Counted from the stretch's first letter, positions 1 to 7,133 are shown. The stretch: 11,493 nt of DNA from Lachnospiraceae bacterium (GCA_031262285.1 JAISHZ010000253.1:1-11493), one strand, 5' to 3'. The notes: generated from the sequence alone by a model not told the origin. Numbers and translations: made by a program.

Positions 1-15
1 AGCAATTGTTTTCAA

Positions 16-1611
16 TTACTTTTTTGCCAATCGGATCATATTCCATGACAGCTTATGCAGTTGCGCTTTGACCATGCCGTTTTCAAAGGTGGACTTCGTG
101 TTGACGGTGGGAATGACCGCATCTGGTTGGTCGTAAGTGTCAGCGGCTTCGAGGTCGTCGGAATACATCTCTACGTGCTCGATGAATTGATAGCCTTCAA
201 AACCTTTGACGTCTAATGTAAGAGAATGATCGTCCTTCCAGTCGCGATTAATCACGAAGATGGCGACTTCATTGGCAGTCTTGTCATGTGCCGCTGCTGC
301 GTCAAGATAACCGATCCCCTCGCGGGTGGAATACTGCGAATTGTCGTCGATCGCATAACCTGGAATGTCGAAGGTCGGGCATTCAACAGAGCAACGAAGA
401 GAGGCGCCTTTCCCGTATTTCATTAAATGCGCTACGGGATAGTATGTGGTCGGTGTCCAGATGTGCTGACCATTGCTTGCGGCAAGCGTTCCCAAACCGC
501 CCGTCGCGCAGCCGATTTTCACGCGGTCAGCGTGACGTAGGAATGTGAACAATGTTGTAGCATTCGCCAGTGCGCTGACGATGTTGGGATCCTTCCAACC
601 GGGTCTGGTGGGCATATTGGCGGGATCGTGCCGTACATATTTGCGTTGTGGGTTGAATACATAGTGGGATGCGTATAAACTGTGAATGCCGTTGCCCGGA
701 TTCAATGTAGAGTTCGGTCGTACCATCGTGCCATACTCGTCAAAGGAAAGCATCATCTTTTTGGGAGAGCGTACTTTGGTTTGCACAAGGTCACAGAGTG
801 CGATTTCCGTCTTGATGTAATCCTCAAAGAAGACTGACCCGCCGAGTAAAGCACCGTAATCTCCGGGAGGTGCGCTGTGGTAATGGTGCATAGAGATATA
901 GTCCACCGCTTCATAACACTGTTCGAGCACTTCTTGATCCCATGTCGGGTAGTGCGCAAGATTGGGCGACGACGATACACAGACTGCCGTTTCAATGGTC
1001 GGATCCACCCATTTCATCAATTTTGAAGCTTCATTTGACAGTACACCATAGCCTCGCGGATCTTTTTCCCAAGATCCGAGTTGCCATGGACCATCCATCT
1101 CATTTCCCAGATACCATGTTTTTACAGCATACGGAGCTGCGTGTCCATTCTTGGCACGTAAGTCAGACCAGTAACTTCCTCCCTCAAAGTTCGTATATTC
1201 GACGATATCCATCGCGTCCTGCAAACCCATGGTTCCCAGATTGATCGTATAGAGGGGATCCGTGCCGACTTTTTCCGCCCATTGCAAGTATTCGTCGTGC
1301 CCAACATCGTTGGGTATGTACTGCATCCATGCGGCGTCGAGACGCACTTTGCGATCGCTCATCGGTCCGATGGAATCTTTCCAATTCCATCCGGATACAA
1401 AGTTACCACCCGGTAAGCGCACAGCGGGTACTCCCTCTGTCTTTAGCTTGTCTATGAAGTCCTTTCGAAAGCCTTGCTCATCTGCTGTCGGGTGTGTCGG
1501 ATTGTACATCGTGCCATTCACCATTGTGCCGATCGGCTCAAGGAACGCACTGTATAGTCGAGGTGATATATCCCCGATCTCAAAACTTGGGTGTACTGTA
1601 ATTTTTGCCAT
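16..1611 (-). CDS. abfA: Alpha-L-arabinofuranosidase, glycoside hydrolase family 51
   Basis: The 531-residue protein is a GH51 exo-enzyme that removes terminal alpha-L-arabinofuranosyl groups from arabinoxylan or arabinan oligosaccharides. There is no signal peptide, so it should act in the cytoplasm on imported oligosaccharides. Family signatures seen: RLPGGNFVSGWNW at about 65-77, the acid/base glutamate in GNEMDGPW (E171), and the nucleophile in SFDEYG (E292). The C-terminal part (about 400-531) fits the usual beta-sandwich. Length is normal for the family. I start it at MAKITVHPSF because GGGAG lies 5 bases upstream. The frame stays open 35 codons further upstream (to a TTG at 1716), but that extension only translates a duplicated hairpin repeat. 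The stop codon is 15 bases from the window edge. It follows the alcohol dehydrogenase by 133 bases and may be read from the same transcript or from a weak local promoter. Confidence 0.93.
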   Translation of the reverse strand: MAKITVHPSFEIGDISPRLYSAFLEPIGTMVNGTMYNPTHPTADEQGFRKDFIDKLKTEGVPAVRLPGGNFVSGWNWKDSIGPMSDRKVRLDAAWMQYIPNDVGHDEYLQWAEKVGTDPLYTINLGTMGLQDAMDIVEYTNFEGGSYWSDLRAKNGHAAPYAVKTWYLGNEMDGPWQLGSWEKDPRGYGVLSNEASKLMKWVDPTIETAVCVSSSPNLAHYPTWDQEVLEQCYEAVDYISMHHYHSAPPGDYGALLGGSVFFEDYIKTEIALCDLVQTKVRSPKKMMLSFDEYGTMVRPNSTLNPGNGIHSLYASHYVFNPQRKYVRHDPANMPTRPGWKDPNIVSALANATTLFTFLRHADRVKIGCATGGLGTLAASNGQHIWTPTTYYPVAHLMKYGKGASLRCSVECPTFDIPGYAIDDNSQYSTREGIGYLDAAAAHDKTANEVAIFVINRDWKDDHSLTLDVKGFEGYQFIEHVEMYSDDLEAADTYDQPDAVIPTVNTKSTFENGMVKAQLHKLSWNMIRLAKK

Positions 1612-1613
1612 AT

Positions 1614-1671
1614 TTGCTCCCGTCTGCGCGCCAACGGCGCGCGTACCAATCATGGAGTTTGAAAGTTCCTT
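1614..1671 (-). repeat. Leader repeat, copy 1 (gene-proximal)
   Basis: This 58-base unit is repeated at 1682-1738. A 31-base core (1638-1668) is identical to 1705-1735; the rest differs by a few substitutions and one base of length. It contains a perfect 7-bp GC stem, GCGCGCC (1626-1632) with GGCGCGC (1636-1642), and a 3-base loop. On the coding strand the hairpin lies just upstream of the GGGAG ribosome binding site. I do not recognise the repeat family. Confidence 0.85.
1617..1621 (-). promoter_or_regulatory. Ribosome binding site of the arabinofuranosidase
   Basis: On the minus strand GGGAG precedes the ATG at 1611 with a 5-base spacer (CAAAT). This decides for the 531-residue start over upstream in-frame codons. 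The ATG at 1653 has no Shine-Dalgarno at proper distance; the nearest candidate, AAGGA, is 13 bases away and inside a hairpin loop. The site is part of repeat copy 1. The equivalent place in copy 2 reads GGGAA. Confidence 0.75.
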
Positions 1672-1682
1672 ACTTTCAAACT
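1656..1682 (-). repeat. Perfect 11-bp inverted repeat between the two leader repeats
   Basis: AGTTTGAAAGT (1656-1666) and ACTTTCAAACT (1672-1682) form a perfect 11-bp stem with a 5-base loop. On the coding strand the loop reads AAGGA, a Shine-Dalgarno-like string. There is no T-run after it on the minus strand, so it is not an ordinary intrinsic terminator. It could be a structured RNA element in the arabinofuranosidase leader or a protein-binding site; the sequence does not decide this. Confidence 0.8.
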
Positions 1683-1738
1683 TGTTCCCATCTGCGCGTC
1701 GCGGCGCGCGTACCAATCATGGAGTTTGAAAGTTCTTT
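1682..1738 (-). repeat. Leader repeat, copy 2 (promoter-proximal)
   Basis: This is the diverged second copy of the 1614-1671 unit, 57 bases long, starting 68 bases further on. Its GC hairpin is altered but still foldable: GCGCG (1694-1698) pairs with CGCGC (1705-1709), extended by a T-G wobble at 1699/1704. The Shine-Dalgarno-like GGGAG of copy 1 is GGGAA here. It is non-coding as far as I can see; its own ATG opens a frame of only 14 codons. Confidence 0.85.
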
Positions 1739-1743
1739 GACTG

Positions 1744-1749
1744 ATTATA
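1744..1749 (-). promoter_or_regulatory. Possible -10 element for the arabinofuranosidase leader
   Basis: A perfect TATAAT on the minus strand overlaps the stop codon of the dehydrogenase. No convincing -35 is found 16-18 bases upstream (GCTGGC or TGCTGG). If used, transcripts would begin just before repeat copy 2, so both hairpins would form the 5' leader of the message. This is weak evidence from a single hexamer in AT-rich sequence. Confidence 0.25.
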
Positions 1750-2902
1750 AACAGTTTTTCAAGATGGCCAGCACGTCCTTAGCGGTTAGCGGTACATACG
1801 CTCCTGAAAGTCCACCGATTTTTTCTGCTTTTTGTGCCATCAATTCCAATTTGGAATCGTCGATTCCTACTTCTCCCAAGGTCTTGGGGATGCCACATTG
1901 ACAGAAAAATGCTTGCGTTGCGTCGATCGCTTTGCTCGCTGCTTGGTAAGGATCTTGATCTTCAATACCCCAGACATTTTTGGCGTAAGTAGCGAACTTC
2001 ATGACCGTATCGTCATTGAGAATATAGCGCATCCATGCCGGTGTGACGATCGCCAGACCCACTCCATGGGTGATATCATAAAACGCACTCAATTCATGCT
2101 CTATGGGATGGCAAGTCCAAGCGCCGCCTTTCCCGCAAGAGCACAAACTGTTTAAGCCGATCGTACTTGCCCACATCAAATTGGCTCTAGCTTCGTAGTC
2201 GTCTGTCTTCGCAAGAGCGATCGGGCAATATTTGATACAAGTCCTGAGCACGCCTTCGCTGATTTGATCCGTTAAGTATGCACCTTCATAAGATTGAAAG
2301 TATTGTTCAAATACATGAGACATAATATCAGCTGTACCCGCTGCCGTCTGAATAGGAGGCAAGGAGGTCAAGTACGATGGATCACAGATAGATGCCTTGG
2401 GGATAAAGTCATGGCAACCTGTTCCTAATTTATCGCTTGTTTCCGGATTGGAAATGACTGCATTCACATTCATTTCTGTCCCCGTCGCGGCTAAGGTCAA
2501 AATGCAAACAATGGGTAACACTTTTCCGATTTTAGAACTATCGGCTACGATATCCCATGCGTCGCCTTCGTAACAAGCGGCTCCGGCGATCACTTTCGAA
2601 GCGTCGATCGTACTGCCGCCGCCTACACCCAACACGACGTCAATCCCATGCTCCTTGCAAAGTTTGGCACCTTCCCTTACGGAAGAGATGTCCGGATTGG
2701 GTTTGACTCCCGATAGTTCATAAATTTCGTAATCCGCAAGCAACTCTTTGACCTTGTCATACAAGCCAATCTTCTTGATGCTTCCTCCTCCGTAGACCAT
2801 CAGTACTTTCTTTCCATATGGAGAGATGACTTCCGGTAAACTGTCCACTTGGCCTTTGCCAAACCTAACATCTGTATAGGCGTGGAATCTGAAATTGTGC
2901 AT
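1745..2902 (-). CDS. Iron-containing alcohol dehydrogenase (YqhD/butanol dehydrogenase-like)
   Basis: This 385-residue cytoplasmic enzyme is a group III, metal-dependent NAD(P)H dehydrogenase that reduces aldehydes to alcohols, as at the end of fermentation or in aldehyde detoxification. Visible features: YGGGSIKK (37-44), typical of the NADPH-preferring BDH/YqhD branch; the dinucleotide-binding GVGGGSTID (92-100); and metal ligands placed by family pattern at D192, H196, H265 and H279 (in TADIMSH, CHPIEHE and ITHG). All four ligands are kept and the length is normal. The ATG lies 1 base after the stop codon of the Ca2+ ATPase, and its AAAGGAG site lies within the last codons of that gene, so the two are probably translationally coupled. 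Exact substrate and cofactor cannot be read from the sequence. Confidence 0.95.
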   Translation of the reverse strand: MHNFRFHAYTDVRFGKGQVDSLPEVISPYGKKVLMVYGGGSIKKIGLYDKVKELLADYEIYELSGVKPNPDISSVREGAKLCKEHGIDVVLGVGGGSTIDASKVIAGAACYEGDAWDIVADSSKIGKVLPIVCILTLAATGTEMNVNAVISNPETSDKLGTGCHDFIPKASICDPSYLTSLPPIQTAAGTADIMSHVFEQYFQSYEGAYLTDQISEGVLRTCIKYCPIALAKTDDYEARANLMWASTIGLNSLCSCGKGGAWTCHPIEHELSAFYDITHGVGLAIVTPAWMRYILNDDTVMKFATYAKNVWGIEDQDPYQAASKAIDATQAFFCQCGIPKTLGEVGIDDSKLELMAQKAEKIGGLSGAYVPLTAKDVLAILKNCL

Positions 2903-2903
2903 A

Positions 2904-5546
2904 TTACATGCTCCTTTCTGTCGCTTTCATGCGGCTCCTGCGAAGCCATTTCATGACTTCTACAATGGGAATAATAAGAAACGCCAACACAAATGAAACG
3001 GCGTATTCTGTCAAGGTAACTACTGCAAAGCCAAAGGCCCTTGCCAAAAATGGTACATAGATCACCACAGTCGTACAAACCCACGATAAAAGCATCGCTC
3101 CAAGCAAATATTTGTTTTGTTTCTTCATACGAAAGATTGATTTGTCCAATGAGCGCATATTCAAAGAGTGGAAGATCTCCAGCATGGACAATGTCAAAAA
3201 TGCCATGGTCGTTCCCTTCGCAGAGTCTGTAATATCCCATGTGCCGAACTCTGCGTAATGTCCGACAAAGTAAGCCACCATGGTAATCAGCGTAACGATG
3301 ATCCCTTGCAGTAAGACATTGATCCCGACTCCACCCGAAAAGATACCGTCTTGGGGATTTCTGGGCGGACGCTTCATACTGTCGCCTTCTGCTTCTTCCA
3401 TTCCCAACGCAAGCGCCGGAAAACAATCTGTGATCAAATTAATCCATAACAAATGAACAGGTTTTAAGATGGTAAATCCGATCAGCGTTGCAAAGAAGAT
3501 CGCCAAGACCTCGGATAAATTGGACGCCAATAAGAATTGTATGGATTTTCGAATATTGTCATAGATCCTACGACCTTCTCCGACTGCAGAGACAATCGTC
3601 GCGAAATTGTCGTCAGCAAGCACCATATCTGCCACATTCTTGGTAACATCTGTGCCGGTGATGCCCATCCCTATCCCGATATCCGCGCTTTTGATGGATG
3701 GAGCATCGTTTACCCCATCCCCCGTCATTGCCGTTATCTTGCCTTTGTCTTTCCACGTGTTTACAATTCGCACTTTGTGCTCCGGCTGTACTCTCGCGTA
3801 GACACTGTAGCGTTCTATTTGTTCCGGAAACTCTTCCTGCGTAATGTCATCCAATGCAGCGCCTGTAATTGCTTGATCGGGACTCGTGATCAGACCAAGC
3901 TGTATTGCAATCGCTACTGCTGTGTCTTTATGATCCCCTGTAATCATAATCGGACGGATTCCGGCGCTTTGGCATTCTTCGATCGCTGCACGTACTTCCG
4001 GACGTATCGGATCCATCATCCCCGTCATGCCGATATATACCAAGTGAGACTCTTCCGGTTCTTTGGGTTCCTGCTGCCATTTGCGATAAGCCGCAGCCAA
4101 CACACGAAGCGCTCTGTCTGCCATCTCTTTGTTTTGCGCGAGAAAATGCTCCATTTGTGACTGAGTGATTACTTTCTCCGTGCCATCTTCTATATAGTGC
4201 GTACATCGTTTGAGTACCTCATCGGGCGCACCTTTCGTAAATTGGATACAACCCAATTCCCTGTGTTTGTGCAGCGTACTCATCATCTTACGGTTAGAAT
4301 CAAAGGGTAACTCTCCGATTCTGGGATATTCCTTTTTGAGAGCAGGTTTGGTCAATCCCAATCGATGCGCGTAATTGACAAGCGCACATTCCGTCGGTTC
4401 TCCCACTGCTTGATCCTGCGCGCCCCATTCGGCATCGGAACACAGTGCCATGGCTTTCGCCAAGAGCGTTTCATCTGTGCCGATATATTCAACCACTGTC
4501 ATCTTATTCTGGGTAAGCGTCCCTGTTTTGTCGGAACAGATGATCTGCGCACAACCTAAGGTCTCCACAGCAGTCAACTTTCGTATGACAGCGTTACGCT
4601 TGGACATCTTGGTCACCCCGATGGAAAGAACGATGGTAACCACTGCCGCAAGACCTTCCGGAATCGCCGCTACCGCAAGACTCACCGATACCATAAAGGT
4701 ATCCAACATCCCTTCACCGGTGATATCCGGATACATTCGAATCAAATCCACCGCAAAAATCACCGCACAAATCCCCAAAACCAATATACTGAGAAGTTTG
4801 CTGAGTTGGTTAAGTTTTTGTTGAAGAGGGGTCGCTTCTTCTTTGGCGTTGGTCAGCGCGTCGGCGATCTTACCCATCTGCGTATTCATCCCTGTCGCAG
4901 TGATGACTGCCAGTCCTCTTCCATAGACCACTGTGCTGCCCATATAGATCATGTTCTTGCGATCACCCAATGGTATATCTTTACTTTGCTTTACTTGCAG
5001 CGCTTCTGTCGTTTTGGTTACCGGAAGAGACTCTCCCGTGAGAGCTGCCTCTTCTATTTTAAGACTTGCGCACTCTAACAATCGTCCATCGGCAGGAACA
5101 CTGTCCCCCGCTTCTAAAATCACAATGTCTCCCGGCACCAATTCTTCGCTATGAACGGTGAGCTGTTTGTTGTCACGTCTCACCTTCGATACGGAAGCCG
5201 TCATCTCTTTCAGCGCCGCGATCGCTTTTTCTGCTTTGCTTTCTTGTACAACACCCAAGACAGCATTGATCAAAACAACTGCCATGATAATGATGACATC
5301 CGCCAAACTTTCGTCTGCATAGATCGCTGTGACACCGGATACAATCGCTGCCAATAGGAGTATCAGAATCATCGGGTCGATTAACTGCTTGACAAATCGC
5401 TGGGCAAGTGTCGTCTTTTTCCCTTCGGCTAGTCTATTCTTTCCGTATTCCGAGGCTCTGTCCAAAACTTGCTGCGTGGTCAGCCCATCTTTTGATGTTT
5501 CCATCTGTTTGATTACTTCATCGACAGTCTGTAGATACTCTTTCAT
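2904..5546 (-). CDS. Calcium-translocating P-type ATPase (SERCA/PMCA type, P2)
   Basis: This 880-residue membrane pump very probably exports Ca2+ using ATP. In order: an N-terminal cation-ATPase domain (about 1-75), paired membrane helices (about 55-100), actuator TGES (170-173), the M4 motif PEGL (296-299), the phosphorylation site DKTGT (D339), nucleotide-binding KGAPDE (438-443), the hinge TGDGVND (608-614), and the C-terminal membrane bundle to the end. Ca2+-site residues of the SERCA pattern are present: N676 and E679 in M5 (SNLSEV), and N703, T706 and D707 in M6 (NLITD). This favours Ca2+ over Na+/K+. The start MKEYLQTVDE is chosen because GGAG precedes it by 5 bases; the 49 codons upstream in frame lie inside mecA. 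It begins 2 bases after the mecA stop and ends 1 base before the dehydrogenase start. Confidence 0.95.
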   Translation of the reverse strand: MKEYLQTVDEVIKQMETSKDGLTTQQVLDRASEYGKNRLAEGKKTTLAQRFVKQLIDPMILILLLAAIVSGVTAIYADESLADVIIIMAVVLINAVLGVVQESKAEKAIAALKEMTASVSKVRRDNKQLTVHSEELVPGDIVILEAGDSVPADGRLLECASLKIEEAALTGESLPVTKTTEALQVKQSKDIPLGDRKNMIYMGSTVVYGRGLAVITATGMNTQMGKIADALTNAKEEATPLQQKLNQLSKLLSILVLGICAVIFAVDLIRMYPDITGEGMLDTFMVSVSLAVAAIPEGLAAVVTIVLSIGVTKMSKRNAVIRKLTAVETLGCAQIICSDKTGTLTQNKMTVVEYIGTDETLLAKAMALCSDAEWGAQDQAVGEPTECALVNYAHRLGLTKPALKKEYPRIGELPFDSNRKMMSTLHKHRELGCIQFTKGAPDEVLKRCTHYIEDGTEKVITQSQMEHFLAQNKEMADRALRVLAAAYRKWQQEPKEPEESHLVYIGMTGMMDPIRPEVRAAIEECQSAGIRPIMITGDHKDTAVAIAIQLGLITSPDQAITGAALDDITQEEFPEQIERYSVYARVQPEHKVRIVNTWKDKGKITAMTGDGVNDAPSIKSADIGIGMGITGTDVTKNVADMVLADDNFATIVSAVGEGRRIYDNIRKSIQFLLASNLSEVLAIFFATLIGFTILKPVHLLWINLITDCFPALALGMEEAEGDSMKRPPRNPQDGIFSGGVGINVLLQGIIVTLITMVAYFVGHYAEFGTWDITDSAKGTTMAFLTLSMLEIFHSLNMRSLDKSIFRMKKQNKYLLGAMLLSWVCTTVVIYVPFLARAFGFAVVTLTEYAVSFVLAFLIIPIVEVMKWLRRSRMKATERSM

Positions 5547-5548
5547 CA

Positions 5549-6298
5549 CTACTCCGTTCCTGGGATAGGCACTTTTCGCCTCAGCTGTTCCAATACCTGT
5601 TCTTGCAAGATACATTCGCCATGTTCTTGCATATGAATATGTGCCGGTTCCAATACCCAATATGGTTTGGAAAATTCCATGGCGTGAAAACATGCTTCTC
5701 GAAAATCTTCACCATACTCAGTTAAGCTTTCCATCCAAAGATAGCGCTTCTCGTTCATCCGATATAGCATACTTTTAATATGCAGCTCTTCCGGTAAGTT
5801 ATTCACAAAATCGTACAAAACTCGCATAGATTCAAATTCGAAAATAGCAGAATGAACCGTTTCTTCCTCTAACTCCATTTCAGAACTCTCTACTGACGAT
5901 GGTTCTTCCATAGAAGGGGTATCAAGTGTCGAGAGCTTTTCATTTTGTGCTCCAAAAGAATGAACCTTGCCATATCCACCCATTTTTTCTTCAAAAATCC
6001 TCATGAGTTCCCGAATACAACCCGACACAAGTTCATCCATCTTCAATTCCATTGGATCTTTCTCAGAAAAAGTCAAGATCATCCCTCTTTCAGGCATCAT
6101 GATAATCTGTAAATCAAATGCGGAATTGGGTGTTTGATACCCTACTGACTCTTCTGCTCTGATAATGATCTGTTCTAACACTTCTTTGGCTTTTTCGCTT
6201 CGAATCAAAAAATCTTTATATGTAATCTCGTAATCTCTCATTTCATCATTCGATAAAAAGCACTTAATCGTCTTTGGATCAATTCTTTCAAATCTCAT
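5549..6298 (-). CDS. mecA: Adaptor protein MecA
   Basis: This 249-residue cytoplasmic adaptor delivers substrates to the ClpC unfoldase of the ClpCP protease. In Bacillus it targets ComK and so blocks competence. The N-terminal substrate-binding domain starts with the familiar MRFERID and runs to about residue 85. A long acidic, serine/glutamate-rich linker follows (about 104-148, with SMEEPSS and MELEEET), then the ClpC-binding C-terminal domain (about 150-240, with AIFEFES, LYRM and LTEYG). It is somewhat longer than the 218-residue B. subtilis protein, mostly through the linker. The start is supported by AGGGGGG 5 bases upstream. It is the first gene of a tightly packed unit with the Ca2+ ATPase and the alcohol dehydrogenase. 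Targets in this organism are unknown; many clostridia carry MecA without an obvious ComK. Confidence 0.93.
   Translation of the reverse strand: MRFERIDPKTIKCFLSNDEMRDYEITYKDFLIRSEKAKEVLEQIIIRAEESVGYQTPNSAFDLQIIMMPERGMILTFSEKDPMELKMDELVSGCIRELMRIFEEKMGGYGKVHSFGAQNEKLSTLDTPSMEEPSSVESSEMELEEETVHSAIFEFESMRVLYDFVNNLPEELHIKSMLYRMNEKRYLWMESLTEYGEDFREACFHAMEFSKPYWVLEPAHIHMQEHGECILQEQVLEQLRRKVPIPGTE
5552..5555 (-). promoter_or_regulatory. Ribosome binding site of the ATPase, inside the mecA end
   Basis: GGAG on the minus strand, 5 bases before the ATG at 5546, overlaps the last codon of mecA. It fixes the ATPase start and suggests that ribosomes finishing mecA re-initiate on the pump gene. Confidence 0.7.
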
Positions 6299-6347
6299 GT
6301 AAACCCCCCTAGTGTTATCATGGTTTCTTATGCATCATTCAAACCTC

Positions 6348-6376
6348 ATCTTACCATAATCGGTTACTCAATTCAA
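6348..6376 (-). promoter_or_regulatory. SigA-type promoter with extended -10 for the mecA operon
   Basis: On the minus strand, -35 TTGAAT (6371-6376), a 17-base spacer and -10 TAAGAT (6348-6353), preceded by TGG to give an extended TGnTAAGAT. It would give a 5' leader of about 40-45 bases before the mecA ATG. It is the only good promoter seen for the mecA/ATPase/dehydrogenase set. Confidence 0.7.
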
Positions 6377-6394
6377 CTTTTGAAAAATATTCTG

Positions 6395-6411
6395 TTGTGA
6401 AATATTCACAA
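6395..6411. promoter_or_regulatory. 17-bp palindrome, Rex-operator-like, upstream of the mecA promoter
   Basis: TTGTGAAATATTCACAA is two perfect 7-base arms (TTGTGAA/TTCACAA) around ATA. It lies 18 bases upstream of the -35 element and directly after the spoVT terminator. The arms equal those of the redox repressor Rex in low-GC Gram-positives, but Rex sites normally have 4 bases between the arms and this has 3. It may therefore be a degenerate Rex site or the site of another regulator. Confidence 0.45.
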
Positions 6412-6413
6412 TC

Positions 6414-6440
6414 AAAAAAGCGACCACGAGGATCGCTTTT
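6414..6440 (-). terminator. Rho-independent terminator of spoVT
   Basis: On the minus strand AAAAGCGA (6433-6440) pairs with TCGCTTTT (6416-6423). The stem can extend by two G-C pairs around a small loop, and it runs into a T-tract through 6414. It lies 22 bases after the spoVT stop codon. It separates spoVT from the mecA operon. Confidence 0.85.
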
Positions 6441-6461
6441 GGAATTGTAGTGCAGATCACC

Positions 6462-7007
6462 TTATTGCTCCATTTGTCTTCCCAAGAAGCCTGCTGCTGA
6501 CAAAGCAAGTTTTTGCTCTACTTCGCCCATTTTGAGCTTGCTGTCCGTTTCGATCAAGATCACGGATCCAATCACATCGCCTTCGCTGATGATCGGGGCG
6601 ATTACTTCGTGATAGTACTCTTCTACCACGTCTTCGCTGACAGCGATAAAGTTGCGATCGCCTTTGCTGGCAGTGATTAATTCACGATTGTTCACTTTGT
6701 CTTCCAACGCTTTGCTAATGGATCTACCCATCAGATTCTTGTATCCGCCGGAAACAGAGATAAACTGATCTCTATCTGCGATTAACGCTGTGTGACCGGA
6801 TACTTGTGACAAACTTTCCGCATACTGCTTTGCAAAAGAAGTCATTTCTCCGATCGGCGAATATTTCTTTAAGATGATTTCGCCTTCTCTGTCTGTAAAA
6901 ATCTCAAGAGGATCACTTTCGCGAATGCGAAGCGTTCTGCGGATCTCTTTCGGAATAACAATACGACCCAAATCGTCAATTCTTCTCACTATGCCTGTTG
7001 CTTTCAT
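6462..7007 (-). CDS. spoVT: Stage V sporulation protein T (AbrB-family regulator)
   Basis: This 181-residue DNA-binding regulator acts in the forespore; in B. subtilis SpoVT (178 residues) tunes SigG-dependent genes and spore coat, resistance and germination. The N-terminal swapped-hairpin AbrB domain is clear: MKATGIVRRIDDLGRIVIPK at 1-20, followed by EIRRTLRIRESDPLEIF. The rest (about 55-181) fits the GAF-like C-terminal domain, including GGYKNLMGR and the final helix LSAAGFLGRQME. The start at 7007 is preferred over an in-frame ATG at 7046 because GGAGG lies 9 bases upstream and MKATG is the invariant family start. It is monocistronic by layout: its own promoter candidate upstream and an intrinsic terminator downstream. 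Its presence implies a spore-forming lineage. Confidence 0.97.
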   Translation of the reverse strand: MKATGIVRRIDDLGRIVIPKEIRRTLRIRESDPLEIFTDREGEIILKKYSPIGEMTSFAKQYAESLSQVSGHTALIADRDQFISVSGGYKNLMGRSISKALEDKVNNRELITASKGDRNFIAVSEDVVEEYYHEVIAPIISEGDVIGSVILIETDSKLKMGEVEQKLALSAAGFLGRQMEQ

Positions 7008-7016
7008 ATAAAAATA

Positions 7017-7021
7017 CCTCC
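7017..7021 (-). promoter_or_regulatory. Ribosome binding site of spoVT
   Basis: GGAGG on the minus strand, 9 bases before the ATG at 7007. It supports the family-standard MKATG start and rejects the longer frame from 7046. Confidence 0.8.
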
Positions 7022-7062
7022 ATTTATTTGTTTGAACTTTTGTCAACAGATACTCACACTAC

Positions 7063-7092
7063 TATTATTTGTAAAATAAGGTTTTTCATACA
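7063..7092 (-). promoter_or_regulatory. Candidate SigG (forespore) promoter of spoVT
   Basis: On the minus strand TGTATG (7087-7092), a 17-base spacer and AATAATA (7063-7069). This fits the SigG -35 pattern TGHATR fully and the -10 pattern CATNHTA at all but the first base. spoVT is a SigG target in Bacillus, which makes the match more credible. A TTGACA at 7041-7046 nearer the gene lacks a properly spaced -10. Confidence 0.45.
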
Positions 7093-7133
7093 CAACTCGA
7101 CGTAAATCCCCTTATGCATACTAGGTTACGCCC

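Noticed and set aside
1626..1642. GC hairpin as an intrinsic terminator of the dehydrogenase operon
   Set aside because: On the minus strand it is followed by a ribosome binding site and start codon rather than a T-run.
1612..1716. N-terminal extension of the arabinofuranosidase (open frame up to 1716)
   Set aside because: It translates the duplicated hairpin repeats, starts at TTG without a proper ribosome binding site, and has no counterpart in GH51 enzymes. GGGAG before the ATG at 1611 is the better start.
1676..1720. Short upstream reading frame beginning at the ATG in repeat copy 2
   Set aside because: It is only 14 codons, has no Shine-Dalgarno, and stops inside the hairpin. There is no coupling to the main start, so a leader peptide is not supported.
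2800..3426. 208-codon open frame antisense or out of frame to the ATPase and dehydrogenase
   Set aside because: It overlaps two clear genes, its translation has low-complexity, arginine-rich composition without family features, and no ribosome binding site was seen. It is a shadow frame, like the other overlapping plus-strand frames, including the 207-codon one at 3537-4160.
5547..5693. Longer ATPase start, 49 codons upstream
   Set aside because: It lies wholly within mecA in another frame. The MKEYLQ start has a ribosome binding site and matches the usual family N-terminus.
7008..7046. Longer spoVT start at 7046
   Set aside because: The 13 extra codons contain the GGAGG ribosome binding site itself and precede the invariant MKATG start.
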